Source of the DNA: Bretschneidera sinensis
Taxonomy: Eukaryota; Streptophyta; Magnoliopsida; Brassicales; Akaniaceae
Direction: 5' to 3'
DNA length: 64,000 bases
Assembly (NCBI GenBank): GCA_023935145.1
Contig: CM043702.1
Location: forward strand, 107,309,088-107,373,087
The notes beneath the pieces were generated by a model that was given only the letters and a program-made list of their open reading frames with translations, had not been told where the DNA came from and searched no databases. This document shows positions 34,901 through 47,727 of this stretch, in pieces. A program made the translations under genes and the position numbers. Positions within the stretch are counted from its first letter, which is position 1. Each line of letters starts with the position of its first letter.

Positions 34901-35379
34901 TCAATTTCCATATTAATTTAGTAATAACCCAAATGGAGGATGTTTCTTGCCCGTATTCTCCTATTCATGTGTGGATCCCTGGTACCTTCATATACTTCCA
35001 TCAATTATTCTCTCAGCAATTTTCTCATCTACACAGTGCAATTGGATCTCATCGAGTAATCTCTTGTACAATCTCCCGCAATAAATGACAAACTGGGAGG
35101 CTAATGACTATATTGCCTATTTGTATTTTTTTCGTATACCAAACTAAATCATCAGATGGTTAAGCTTGGATCTCGATGGTTGAGCAATAGGTTGGTTCAT
35201 CCTTTTGCTCAACCACTAATGAAATTTCCTCAACCCCTTCAAGCATCTCCAACATTGAATCTAGAGTTGGTATGCATCGACAGACTAATTATGGGCCCGA
35301 GGTAGATAAGTGATGGATACCCTATTGAAGAACTTAACCAAATTCCCGAGATGAATCTAATAATGCTTCATTTTCTCAT

Positions 35380-36253
35380 CTTTGGTCTTCTATTCTCTGT
35401 GAGACTGAAAAATGACTAAGGAAGAATCTTCGTACATTGTGACCTCTTTTACCCTAATCTCAACGAGTGCTTCTGGACCAGTGTTGTATGCTTCATACTC
35501 AGTTACATTATTGGTGAACCCGAAATTCAGGTGAACTGATAAGATAGTGAGAACTAACACTTCTCCGATCTTGAAACCTTTCTGATTAGATGCCTCGTCG
35601 AAGTACATCTTCTACTCACAGTTTTTGACTTCTAGAATTCCTTCACCCTGAAAGCTAAATTCTTCAATCTTTTCTTTTCCTTATGGGAAATCCGTAAAGA
35701 AATATGAAATTATTCCCCCTTTTACTAACTTTTGGGTCACGTACCGAAGATCAAACTAGGAGAGAATGACCATCCATCATCCTTCCACTTGAGGTCGGGG
35801 ATTCAAACCAAGGCTTTAGAGGATCTAGGTGAGATATTATTTTCACTAAGAAGGACTAGAAATAATACTGAACTTTTTTGGTGGCCTAGACTAGAGTGAG
35901 GCATGTCTTTTCTACCCAAGGATAGTTCAACTCGTAAGCCACAAGGTTCTTGCTGAAATAGTAGATGACCTTTCTTTTATATCTTCATTTTATTGAGCTA
36001 ACATAGCCCTCATGAAGGTGCTAGTGATAAACAAGTACAACAAAAGTGGAGCACCATACTTGGGTGTGACACTATAGGGTTCTTGAGATAATCTTTTATC
36101 TTTTCAAAAGTTTACTGACATTGTTCGTTCCACACCACTGGTTGGTTTTTTCTAAGCAGTTTAAAAATGGGTTCACAATTATGGTTATGTTTGGTAATGA
36201 AATGACTGATATACTGAAGTCTTCCCAGAAATCCTTTGACCTCTTTCTCTATC
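35380..36253 (-). pseudogene. G4 RNase H and RT C-terminus (left of G3)
   Basis: RNase H at 35608-35390 starts MYFDEASNQKGFKIG and includes NVTEYEA and MYEDSSLVI, matching the MYFDGASN...NNAAEYEA...GDSSLVI pattern of Tat elements; the third acidic site reads ED where GD is usual. Upstream, at 36253-36112, is the RT thumb segment VKGFLGRLQYISHF, then CEPIFKLLRKNQPVVWNEQC. This frame continues directly across G3 into 52445. Confidence 0.82.
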
Positions 36254-38314
36254 TGTAACGACCCATCCAGGGTTGGCCACCTCCGAGATGGTGTCATCAC
36301 TAATTTGAAATCCCAACATGACACATATATGCAACAATATAAAAATATCAATTGAATTATCTACATACATAAATCCTCAACCCGCAACAGGGGAGTTACA
36401 TCATTCAGATCTCAGCTAAACACTGTATATAACATAGTATGCATGAATATCTATAAATATTTTTTTTCATTAGTCAGAGGATGTGGACTACGTGGCTTAT
36501 AGATAATGACTCTGTCTAAATCTTAGCTCACCAATCTATATGTCCTGCCTGCTACCTGAAATTATTTAACAATGAGGAGTGAGCTTCACAAGCTCAATGA
36601 ATTAAATTTACTAAAAGAACTTGATTATATACTCTCAGTTACATCTTATAATTCAATTTCTTTTAATAATCTTCCAGTATTCATTTATCTCATTCCTCAT
36701 ATAATTCAGTAACAATATTTTTTAATCACTACTCAATTTCATAATTCTCCCATTACACAATCTCTTCTAAAGTTACTCATCAGACATATCAATCTTTCAA
36801 TCATATATTTAATCATCACTAAATTCTCAATTCAACATCACCATTTACCTCATTATGAGGTTCAACACATATAATCAATCATTCAAACAATTCTCATCAT
36901 ATCATACTTTCATTTTTCTTTCTCATCATATTGGTCTCTCTGTGAGACTCATTCGTCTATCAATAAATTTACAATAAAAAATAACACTTTACCATCTCAA
37001 GCAATAAAAATAAACATTTAAAATAAATATAATTCACGAATTTAAATGTTATTATTATTTGGGAACATCTTCTCACATGTCGACATGTTTAACTTAGACT
37101 GGCTGCCTTCCTGGTTCTTTTATTCTCATTCAGACTGGCCGCCTTCCTAGTTCTTTTATTCTCATTTAGACCGGCTGCCCTCCTGGTTCTTTTATTTTCA
37201 TTTATACCGGCTTCTTTCCTGGTTCTTTTATTTCATGCATATGAACAATAATATAAAAACATGCATACATTCAGACATTCAATTTGCTGTCCAGCTCTTT
37301 GTTATTTTATCATATTCATTAAATTATCTCCTTATAGTTCCTATCAAATTATCAATCATTATTTCAATAATATTATTCCTCATATAATAAAACTTTAAAA
37401 TATCAATTATTTCTATCATACTCATCAACCAACTTTCATCTATCATGATATTTGAATTAATAATTAATTCAAATATCATTACTATATATCTCATATTTAT
37501 CTCGATTACTAAAAGTAAATCTAACTCACCACGTAATACTTAAAACTACCTGTGGATCACCTCCTTGGCTTTTCTTCTCTTCTCAACAATTCCCTCGATT
37601 GTCGATCGTAAACACCTGAAATAATATTTATATTAAAATTTCTAATTTATTATTCAATTCTTCGAGAATTTATACCCTTTAAAAATCTCCACATTGAATT
37701 CCGGGAACTTTCATGTATGCTAAATTTAAAAAATAAAATTCACATTATTACCTTTAGTTTTTCTTAGATCTTTTCTTGACTCTCTTAGAATTTCTCCTGT
37801 AAACTTCTTCAAAATTTTACCATTTCAACCTTTCTTTCAGTCCCCAAGTGTTTAAAGAAATAGAGTAGTTTAAATTGAAGATGGAAAAAAACTAAACAAG
37901 ATTTGGTAAAAAATAATTAATTTAAACTAAAACGAATTATGTATGTATGTATATATATATATATATATACACACACATAAAACCATCTCACACCCTACCA
38001 CCAATTCCTTAACCCTTTTTGTGTAACATATGCAGTAGGTTTGAAATGCTTTGACAACACTTGGATTCCGGGTGTTGTCACGACCCTTTTTTTTTTTTAA
38101 ACAAAACTTTTTTTTTTCCTTCTTCTTATCCTCCACGTTGTCCTTTTTTTTACAAAACTTTTTTTTTCTTCTTCCTCACCCACGTTTCCAGTTTTTTTTT
38201 TCAAAAAAATTATTTTATTTAATAATATTCTTTCATGTATATATACTATTTTAATTTCATGTTATATTTATCAAATTACTTCTTTACCCATACTTTAAGA
38301 ATACAGGTATTACA
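36254..38314 (-). repeat. G3 3' LTR
   Basis: It pairs with 50370-52444. The minus-strand purine stretch AAGGTGGGTAGAAT lies just inside at 38315-38328. Four near-copies of a GACTGGCTGCCTTCCTGGTT-like unit lie at about 37090-37230, matching 51190-51355. A microsatellite is at 37941-37978. Confidence 0.93.
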
Positions 38315-38328
38315 ATTCTACCCACCTT

Positions 38329-39620
38329 ATAAAAATTTCATCCTCGAAATTTCCTTCCCTAACTCAAGAAATAACGGTGGATAATATTTCCTCATAGTTG
38401 TTTCACATTCTCACGTAATCTCTTCAACATCTTTATTCCGCCACAGAACTCGAACTACTGGAATTACTTCATTTCACAAGGCTTGTTCTTTTTTGTCAAA
38501 AATTCTCATTGGTACTTGTATAAAAGTCAAATCTTCCTTAATTTCTATAGGTTGGCTCGAAATATTATGAGATTAATAAAGTAAGTGCTTTCATAAAAGT
38601 GAAACATGAAATATGTTATGTAACTGCTTTAACTCTGGAAGCGATTTTCAGGCTATACATAACTTGCCCAACTTTCTCAATAACCTCATAGGGTCCCACA
38701 CACCTTTCCATGGAGATATTTTCAAATACACCCAATCATATACTTGAAACTTAAGAGGTCTTCTTCTATTATTAGCATAGCTATTCGATTTACTCTGTGT
38801 TGCTTTAAGGTTCTCTCTAATCAATTTGATCCCTTCAAATGTTAACTCAATAATTTATAGATCAAATAAGTTTCTCTCTCACACTTCTTCCTAACATATA
38901 GGAATTCTACAGCTCTTACCTTACAATGCCTCAAACGGTGCTATCCCAATACTAGATTGATGTTGATTATTATAAGCAAATTCAATCAGGGGCAAGTAAG
39001 CATCCCAACTCACTGAGAAACTCATCACATTTGTCTTTAACATATCTTCTAGTACTCTAATAATTTTTTATGTTGTTTATCTGTTTGGGGATGAAAAGTT
39101 GTACAGAACTGCAACTATATACCCATGGCTTCCTAAATACCTCTCAGAATCTATATATAAATATAGAATTTCCATATGATACTATGCTCAAATGTACCCC
39201 ATGCAATCTTACTATCTTAGCTATATACAGTTCGGCCAACTTTTTAGGACTCCAATTAGTTTTAATTGGAAGAAATTGAGATGACTTGGAAAGTCTATCT
39301 ACTATCACTTACACTGTATCATGACCTCTCTAGGTATTGAGAAATCCAGAAACAAAATCCATGCTCACATTTTTCTATGGTCATTGGAGCACAGGAAAAG
39401 GTTGTAGTAAGCCTCCCGAATGTTTGTTCTCTGACTTCACTTGCTGACAAACCAAACATCTCGAAATATATTAAGCTACATCCCTCTTCAATTCAGACCA
39501 CCAATAATTTTGTCTCAATCCTTTATACATCTTATTGTTATTCGGTTGTATCGAACATACATCATCATATGCTTCTCTTAATATCTTCTTTCTTAACTCC
39601 GCATCATTGGGAACATAAAT
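38329..39620 (-). pseudogene. G3 integrase and chromodomain
   Basis: The zinc-binding part reads RCLVCQQVKSENKHSGGLLQ near 39440-39380. The core starts SMDFVSGFL, then VIVDRLSKSSQFLPI. At 38530-38345 the C-terminal module reads PMRIFDKKEQAL, a stop, NEVIPVVRVLWRNKDVEEIT, a stop, ECETTMRKYYPPLF. This matches the chromodomain end of Tekay-like elements, thought to steer insertion to heterochromatin. The two stops fall at Arg and Trp positions, consistent with CGA-to-TGA and TGG-to-TGA changes. The element's coding end FEDEI-like string then runs into the purine tract. Confidence 0.82.
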
Positions 39621-41270
39621 CTTATGTTCCAATACTAAAATATCATCATTTCAAATTTGAACTCATATTGCTTTCTACTAAGCACTTCTTGCTCAATTTT
39701 CTCTATCTCCTCATCTCTACCTTGCATTTCTAACAAGCATTTTACTATGGATGACTGTACAACCATATTTGCTAACAATAATCCTATATCACTGGTATTC
39801 AACTTCATTCTTATCTCTCTTAAATCTATCATCAATTTCATATCATGGCTCTCAATAGCAGTTAATCTTCTTGTAGATTTTTTACTCAATGCATCAGCTA
39901 CTACACTAGCCTTCCTTGGATGATAGTGAATTGTACAGTTACAGTCACTAATCAATTCCATCCACCTTCTCTATCTCAAATTCAATTCTCTCTGGGTATT
40001 TAAGTATATCAAACTCTTATGGTCAGTAAATATATCACAAGTGGCTTCATACAGGTAATATCTCCCAATATTCAAACCAAACACTATGACAACCAATTCT
40101 AAGTTATGGGTCGGGTAATTTCTTTCATGATTCTTCTATTGCCTAGAAGCATATGCCATTACCTTCCCAAGTTGCATCAACGCACATCCCAGCCCTTAAT
40201 GGGATGCATCACTATACAACACAAATTCTCTATTACTAGAAGGAAGTACCAATACTGGAGTTGTAGTCAATTTCTCTTTTAGTAATTAGAAACTTTTTTC
40301 ACACTCCCCAAACCATACAAGTCTCACATCTTTCCTCATCAATCTAGTCACCAGTACTGCAATAATAGAAAAATTATGAATGAATCTTTTATAATAATCA
40401 GCTAACCCCAAGAAGATTCTAATCTCAGTCACATTAGTTGGTCTCTTCCAACTCAACATTGACCCTATCTTTTGTGGATCAACTGTTATACCATTTCTAG
40501 ACACTACATGTCTCAAGAAAATAACTTTATTAAGCCAAAATTCACATTTAGAAAATTTCTCATAAAATCTCTCTTTCCTTATAATCTCCAACACTATTTC
40601 TAAATCTTCACATGTTGTTCTTCATTCTTAGAATATATCAAAATCTCAAATACAACCATAAACTTGTTAAGATAGTTTAAACACTTTTTTCATTAAGTCC
40701 ATGAATGCAGCTGTAACATAAGTCAACCCAAATGGTATCACAAGAAACTTATGACCATAACGTGTCCTAAGAGCAGTCTTAGGCACATCTCCCCCCTCTA
40801 TTCTTAACTGGTGATAACCTAATCTCAGGTCTATCTTAGAATACACCTTAGCCCCCCGTAACTGCTCGAATAAATCATCTATCCTAGGTAAAGGATATTT
40901 GTTCTTAATGGTGATCTTATTTGGCTGTCTATAGTCAATACACAATATAATCATTCTATCTTTCTTTTTCATAAACAATACAGGGGCTTCCCATGGTGAC
41001 ACACTTGGTTAAATAAATTGTTTATCTAACAACTCTTGAATCTGAGCTTTCAACTCTCTCAACTTCACGAGTGCCATTCTGTAGGTTGCTATAGATATAT
41101 GTGATGAACCTGGTATCACATCAATAGAGAATTTAATCTCCTTACTGGGAGGCAAATAAGACAACACATCAAGAAATATATCAGAAAAATCTTTCACTAC
41201 TAAGATTTCTTCCAACTCTCTACTATCATTTCTAAAATCCACCACATATGCCAAATACCCCCTCATATCC
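39621..41270 (-). pseudogene. G3 RT and RNase H
   Basis: The piece 41266-41009 (RGYLAYVVDF, then SDIFLDVLSYLPPSKEIKFSIDVIPG) is the RT start. The piece 41002-40667 covers the palm, with [21 protein letters not shown] and [13 protein letters not shown]. Where the family has FIDDILIYSK the DNA reads FEILIYSK (near 40650-40625), so both catalytic Asp codons are gone. The piece 40594-40286 ([14 protein letters not shown], then [12 protein letters not shown]) is the thumb. RNase H C-terminus is 39961-39635 (IHYHPRKASVVADALSKKS). Several stops and frame changes separate the parts. Confidence 0.87.
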
Positions 41271-41416
41271 TTTTCTTGACCATTTACTAGTAGTCAAAGA
41301 AAAATAAGATAGTTCAAGAGTATCTTACGTTCTCTCTTAAACTAAATTCCTCTGATCCATAACCTGAACACTATATTCTTTATGGAACAATCAACCCAAG
41401 TGTAATACATTGACAA

Positions 41417-42043
41417 CTAATTCATTCCCAAAATCAAATGAAATTCTATCATATTCAAAGGTAATAAATCAACTTCAAATTCTCTATCACCGATATGAAT
41501 CACCCAACCCTTGTAAATATTTGTTATTATCACTCTATGTAAAGTGGGAACTTCAACAATAATATTATGCATCAATAGACTAACACTAGCATTAATAGAT
41601 TTCATATAAACACTAGATGCAAAAGAATGAGTTGCACCAGGATCAATCAATAATCTAGTAGGTCTATTAAGAATAGATACCATACCTATAACAACATTAG
41701 GAGTGCCCCGTGCATCCTGCTGGGTTAACGCATAGACTCTGCTGTCTCTAGACTGTAACTGGCTACCACATCCTCTCTCAACTATTGATCCTCTGCCTCT
41801 GCCTCTGCCTTGTATACTCCCTGATCCACCACCTCTCTCCACCTGTCTTCTCCCAGCACCTCCAGCATCTATCTCAACAAATTTCTCCACTAGACAATCT
41901 ACACCAACATGTCCTCCCTCACCGCATACAAAGCACATCATAGTAGGACAATTTCGAGACAAATGCGCTACTTGATTACATCTAAAACAAACTCTTACCT
42001 CTCAATCATATATCAGATTATCATTTCCCCTTGGTGCAAAATT
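41417..42043 (-). pseudogene. G3 zinc knuckle and protease
   Basis: The open piece 41962-41417 begins in gag with CFVCGEGGHVGVDC, an intact CX2CX4HX4C knuckle. A first knuckle half, CFRCNQVAHLSRNC, lies just upstream at about 41990-41945. A Gly/Arg-rich linker with repeated GRG follows, then the protease site LLIDPGATHSFAS at residue ~107. DPG is usual in this clade where most have DTG or DSG. The upstream rest of gag lies beyond G2 at 49204-50286. Confidence 0.88.
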
Positions 42044-43527
42044 TGATTACACTCAAACTATCACACGGTTATTGTGTATAGATGAGGTATAGATCCCATG
42101 AGGAAACGCGTACTACAAGAGAAAATGTAAACCTTAAAACGAACGATAATGATTAAACGAAAGAATTTGAGTTTTGATAATGGAATAATGTGAGAGAATT
42201 GTGTAAATATAATTAAGAATATAAATGAGAAATAACAAGGTTCCAGGAATCATTCCTAGGTTCATTGCCTTGTTCCAATCTTGATTCAATTGATTTTATC
42301 TCGATTGCTAGTTTCACATCCCAAACAAGCAATCAGAAAATATTCAATCACAACACATTAACACTCTAATGTAATTGCTACAAATCACTCATTGATTTCG
42401 ATTCAAGCACACGTGACCTATCTTAAAGATTATCAAGAAATGACAATATATTTCAATGACAATATCGCAGTAATGGACGAATCTATAAGATAAATCTACC
42501 GGAATCAATCACATCGAAACAACTTTACATAAGAAGAGCTTGACTAAACTTATATGGAGGAGAAGCATGTAATCACCGGATTAAGAGAAATTCTAAGATA
42601 AGAAGAACAAAAATTGCAGCTGTCACATGAACCTAAATTCTTCTTGTTTAATCAAAGAGTAAATCATAAACAATATTCAACAATAAATCCTTACAACCGA
42701 ATCAAGAATGGAAAATAAGAACAACTACACCTAGAGATTCATCCCTTTGCCTTGCTTGAAGACTAGTTGGCCATGGGGCTCAAGGTTGATGAAGAATGTG
42801 GAGCTCTCCTCTCCCCTTGATTTCCAGCCCTAAGAGACTTAGAAGAATCCTTAATTGAATTCTAGTGGCTGCAAAGCCTTAAGGATTTATTTATAAACCA
42901 GAGGTTAAGAGGTGTTTTGAGCTCAAAAAAATGTCATTTGGAAGCCCTAATTGAGTCAAAAAAACCGTGTGCGCTCCTAGGCGCAGTCTTACCCGCGCCT
43001 AGGTGCTACCTTCATCTGAGATGGGCAGTGTGCTGGACGGTGCGATGCTCTATTCTCCACGCCTAGGTGCTCACTCTTGGCAGCTTGGTGTCTTCTTTGG
43101 ACGGTGCGACACTCTATTCTCCACGCCTAGGCGCTCACTCTTGGCAGCTTGGTGTCTTCTCTGGACGGTGCAGCGCTCTATTCTCCACGCCTAGGGCCAA
43201 CTCTTGGTTTTCTATCCAAGAGCTTATGGAACTTAAGAGCAAAGCTTGAGAACTTGACGCACACTGGGCCTTCTGAACATGCGAACTTTTCTTGTGGCCA
43301 CGACGCACAACGGGCACTCCGATATACATGAACTTTTGGCGCTTTAAACATAGATAGCTTTATCATCTCTTTTGAACTCAAAACACCTGAAAATGCATCG
43401 AAATAGATCAATGATTCAAGAAGGATACTTTAGAATTGTTAAGGTAAAAACGAGTAATTGAACCCTAGGTCAATTCTAACATGCTAACAAATGAGTGTTG
43501 TTAAGATGTATTTTACGAGTCTCGTCA
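42044..43527 (-). repeat. G2 3' LTR
   Basis: It pairs with 47728-49203. The minus-strand TATA box TATAAATA is at 42888-42895. A 64-base tandem repeat lies at 43035-43209. The purine tract TTGGGGGTTA (minus strand, 43528-43537) abuts it. Confidence 0.92.
43035..43209 (-). repeat. 64-base tandem repeat in G2 3' LTR
   Basis: About 2.7 copies of a unit containing GGACGGTGCG, CTCTATTCTCCACGCCTAGG and CTCACTCTTGGCAGCTTGGT. The same array, slightly changed, is in the 5' LTR at 48710-48890. Open frames across it are by-products of the period. Confidence 0.9.
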
Positions 43528-44479
43528 TAACCCCCAACTAGCTTATTGCTAGTCCCTAGCAATTCAAGTGAAAGACATGAAATGAATTCTTTATCAAAAC
43601 AAAATACAGCAATGTTAGCGTTAACCAAGAGTGATTCAAAATCTTTGTCTCAAAAATCATGCATAACATACAACAAATAGAATCATTAAATATCACTCAA
43701 GTCCAAGAATAATCCAAATGTCAACCTTAAAATCGTTATCGACTCTTAACATCCATCTTACCACAATACATTAGTCCGAACACTTTGATGATTTTATGCA
43801 CAAAATAGCATGAATACATGTCTTGGCCTCTAAAAACATATTAAATTGCGTGACATCAATCACAAATCAAGCTCCATAGGCTCACTTTTCAAATCACTCT
43901 CCACTAAGTAGAAAAATCACACTACATCGGATCAATAGGTCTTTAATAAGCTTGTAACGTTAGGCTAGGGTAATGGTCATTAAAGAACAGGAAAGTTTAA
44001 ACAAATAAAAGAACTAAGTCTCTTAACTTAAACACAACCGCTTTAAGCACTAGATAACCTTACATCAACACCAAACTCTTTCAACCATTTTCGCCTCAAG
44101 TGATTATGAAATAAGTTCTAAAGCTTGTTGAGACCGCAAAAGTATTCACAAAACAATCGCACATAAAACTTCTCCAAATGCTTTAGACTAATCATACAAT
44201 CTTACCACAAACCAGAGTCTCAAACCAAAGAAAGATTGACACTTAATTTATTCTCAATGCGAAGCAAGATTTAACTTCTTCTAAACGCTATATGCTATCT
44301 TAATCAGGCTCATATCATCGACATGTGAATTAACTCCAAGGCTAACATAAAGTATGCTAAAAAAACAAAACTAAACATAATTTTTATTTTTTAAAAAACA
44401 TATTATCCTCACAAACAGGTGTATTAAAACAAAACAAACAAATTAAAATGAAAAAGAGAAGTTGACAAAACAAACATAA
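43528..44479 (-). other. G2 3' untranslated part
   Basis: No open frame is found. Next to the purine tract is the palindrome TTGCTAGTCCCTAGCAA (43546-43562). The rest is AT-rich and has no clear match in G1. Confidence 0.65.
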
Positions 44480-44903
44480 TTTGTCCATTGCTGCGGTATT
44501 GTCGTTTAGATATATCGTCGTCTCTTGATAATTTATAAGTTAGGTCATGTGTGCTTGAAAGTAAAGAAGATTTCATAACAATTACATTAGGATTTATAAA
44601 TGCGCTTTAATTGAATATTTTTCGATTGCTTGTTTGGGATGTGAAACTTGCAATCGAGAAAAAAACAACTGAATCAAGATAGGATTAGAGAAACAAACCT
44701 AGGGAGGATTTTCGGAACCATGTCGTTTCTTATTTATATTATTCAATCTATTTACACAATTTGCTTACAACTCAGATTCTCTCATTTAATCTTTTATCGT
44801 TTGAGTTAAAGTTTACACCTACTTTGTAATTAACTTGTTTCCCTGTGGAATCGACACCCCAAAACTATACTACAACTACCGCATTATGTTTTGGGCGTAA
44901 TCA
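44480..44903 (+). repeat. Inverted LTR fragment inside G2
   Basis: The plus strand here resembles the minus strand of the G2 LTRs. Matches include GTCCATTGCTGCGGTATTGT, TGCTTGTTTGGGATGTGAAA with CTTGCAATCGAG, and the LTR end GGGCGTAATCA at 44893-44903. It covers the last 420 or so bases of an LTR, in opposite orientation to G2 and clearly more diverged than the two G2 LTRs are from each other. It abuts the truncated protease region. Confidence 0.8.
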
Positions 44904-46000
44904 CCATACTTAATAGCCTTAGTGCTAGTCTTTTGGCAAGGAATACTTAAAGTCCACCACATGTGGCTCAATTGTTCTTGATGTTGCCCATTTACTATTA
45001 GCAGTAGGGTATTTGATTCCCGCACCCATGTGACTTCTCTCAAGCAACTCCTCAAAGCATAGTTGCCAAGATTTCTTAATAAATCCCTGTGACTTATCAC
45101 AAATATCAATAGCATTAACGGCATGGGGATAAATTAAAGAATCATTGAACTCAAAATTATTATGAGGGAATTCCAAAGAGTTAGAATTATCTTTAATGTG
45201 CTCATCCTCCGAATTAAGCTTATCAATCATATAAGTGTCGAAACACTCATCCTCTTCATATGGCTGCCTTGAGATTTGAAAAACATTTACCTCTAAAGTC
45301 CTATTTCCAAATGATAATGTCATTAGGCCATTCCTACAATTAATGAGGGCATTGGTAGTGGCAAGGAATGGTCTTCCAAGTATCAAAGGAATTTTGGACT
45401 CCGTATTCACCATAGAACAGTATCTAAAACCAAAAAGTCAACAGGATAATAGAAATCATCAATTTGCAATAAAACATCTTCTACAATACCTCTTGGTTTT
45501 CTTACTGATCTATCTGCTAATTGAAGTACCATGGAGGTTGGTTTAATCTCACCTAAATCGAGTTGCAAGTACATAAAGTATGGCATGAGGTTCACATTAG
45601 CTCCCAAATCTAGCAATGCTTGGCCACAAGATTTTTTTCCAATTTGGCAAGCCACCATTGGATAGCCCAGATCTTTATATTTCAGTGGTGTCGTGCTATT
45701 AATCACCGCACTTGCTTGCTCCATTAAGAATGTGATCTTCTTAACATTGTGCCTCCTCTTGAGTGTGCATAGATCCTTGATGATTTTAGGATAGTTGAGA
45801 ATTTGTTTTATAACATGAAGAAGATTGAGGTTAATCTTAACATGCTGAAGTTGTTCAAGAATCTCACCTTTTAGTGCTGAATTTCTCTCCTTAGGTTTAA
45901 GGAGAGCTTGAGGGAAAGGCACCAGTGGAGAATAATCATCATGGGCCTCTTGTTCTTTGGGGGCATATCCTTGTTGCTCACGGTATTAGGAAAAGTATGA
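44904..46000 (-). pseudogene. G2 protease region, truncated at pol
   Basis: The piece 45922-45407 carries the linker and protease, with active site DLGANVNLMPY and then LQLADRSVRKPRGIVEDVL. The piece 45413-44925 continues with KIPLILGRPFLATTNALINC. The two overlap around a frameshift near 45410. The sequence then stops at the inverted LTR fragment, before any RT motif. The protease would cut gag; it may have served a non-autonomous element. Confidence 0.85.
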
Positions 46001-47566
46001 TGGTAGAGTGGGTCCATCAATTTTCTTACCGCTGCAGGTGATTATGGCATTAACCTCTTTAATATTGTGATTTTTTAGATCGGAGGTTTGTGTCATATGT
46101 TGTCCCCTTGGATTTTGCTACGACTGCGAAGGGAACTGATCTTGCTCTTGAATTGTTAAGAAACTAGTCAACTTTGTGAGTTGGCTTTTTATCTCCTTTT
46201 GCTCCTCTTTGATCCCTTTTTGCTCCTCTAGCAACCGTTGATTTATTTTGCCCTGCTCTTCCATACTCTTAGCATGTACCTGCAAAAATGATTTAAACAT
46301 ATCTTCCAAAGGTAAAGATTTTTTAGGTGCATTAGATGATGTTACTCCCGATCTCCAATAGGTACTAGAGTGGGGATGAGGTTATATATCGGATCTCCAA
46401 TGGGTGCTAGATTGGGCAGGAGGTTGGACATCAGATTTCCAACTGAAATTAAGGTGATTGTTCCAACCAGGATTGTAGGTGTTAGAGTAGGGTGAGTATG
46501 GTTTCCCAAAGGGTGTACTTAAAGCATTACACTCTCTCTTCATCTTAAAATAGGTTGGACAATCCCTAGGCACATGATCTACATTATTACACATAAAACA
46601 GGGTTCATGGGACTCTACCCTATCAACCGGTTCGGGGGCTCTAGTATCTTGGGTTTTTAAGGCTTCAATTTCCTTAGTTAGGGCCTCTAAACGGGCTTTA
46701 AGGCTATCCTCTTCCTTAAGTTGATATATTCCAGCGGGTTGAATTCTCTTAGTACTTTTCATGGCACTCGGTCCTGTCTAAGTGTGGGCTTTTTCTGATA
46801 GGTCATCTAGGAAATCTATGGCTTGGTCAGGATCTTTTTGAAGAAAATCTCCATTGCACATCATTTCTATGAATTGTCGTTCCCTACTTAGGAATCCATC
46901 ATAGAAATAGCTAACTACCCGCCAACTCTCATACCCATGGTGTGGACAAGAATTCAAAAGGTCTTTGAAACGTTCCTAAACTTGACATAAGGTTTCACTC
47001 TCCTTTTGTGCAAAGTTTGAGATTTGTCTCTTGAGGTTATTGGTTTTATGGGTTGGGAAATGCTTTTGGAAGAAGGCTTGAGTCATCTTATCCCAACTAC
47101 CTATAGACTTAGGCCTTAACGAGTAAAGCCAAACCTTGGCCTTTTCCTTAAGTGAAAAAGGGAAAAACTGAAGTTTGACGGTATCCACCATATCAGCCTT
47201 ATTTTGAAAGATTGTAACTACTTCCTCAAATTCCCTAATGTGGACATAGGGGTTTTCATTCTCAAACCCATGGAAGGTTGGTAGCAATTGGATCATGCCC
47301 GGTTTAAACTCAGGTTGTTGGGAATGAGGGGGGAACATGATACAAGAGGGTGTGGCCATTCGGCTAGGGTGAAAGTAGTCTTTAAGTGTCCTAGCAACGT
47401 TTTCATTGTGATTGTCGGCCATGTTATCAAAATCCTCTAAATTCTCGGATGGGGGTGCACTATGGTATGATCTAGGCGAGGTTTCACTAACGAACGTGAA
47501 AGGAGAGGGTAACTCTAATTCGGGTCCTCTAATGAATCTACGTCGCGAATCTCTCGGTTTAAGCAT
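46001..47566 (-). pseudogene. G2 gag
   Basis: The start MLKPRDSRRRFIRG at 47566 opens 196 residues (to 46976) of capsid-like sequence including EKAKVWLYSLRPKSIGSWDK. A stop replaces a Trp (V then TAG then ERFKDLL), and the frame continues to a second stop. The next pieces are 46762-46382, with an intact zinc knuckle CFMCNNVDHVPRDC and NTYNPGWNNHLNFSW, and 46309-46118, a Glu/Lys/Gln-rich coiled coil. Only about five disablements are seen, fewer than in G1 or G4. Confidence 0.87.
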
Positions 47567-47704
47567 ACACTAAGTGAGTTAGAGGGGAAATAAAATAAAT
47601 AAAACAGAATAATAAAAGAAAATTAGAAAATCAAAACAAAGGGAAAAGAACAATATTATCGTCTTTGTCTCAAAGTTGACAATCTTCCTTAAGTTAAGCG
47701 CATC
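47567..47704 (-). other. G2 leader between primer-binding site and gag
   Basis: A short A-rich leader, with no other signal. Confidence 0.6.
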
Positions 47705-47722
47705 TCCCCGGCAACGGTGCCA
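47705..47722 (-). other. G2 primer-binding site (tRNA-Asp type)
   Basis: TGGCACCGTTGCCGGGGA on the minus strand matches the plant tRNA-Asp 3' end complement at 17 of 18 bases. Confidence 0.92.
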
Positions 47723-47727
47723 AAATT

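Noticed and set aside
37927..38254. Lys-rich and Phe-rich frames
   Set aside because: They come from the microsatellite and poly-T runs in the G3 LTR.
43003..43331. Stacked open frames with repeated ...SSLDGATLYSPRLGAHSWQL... text
   Set aside because: They are a by-product of the 64-base tandem repeat in a non-coding LTR; all frames read similarly because the period is not a multiple of three.
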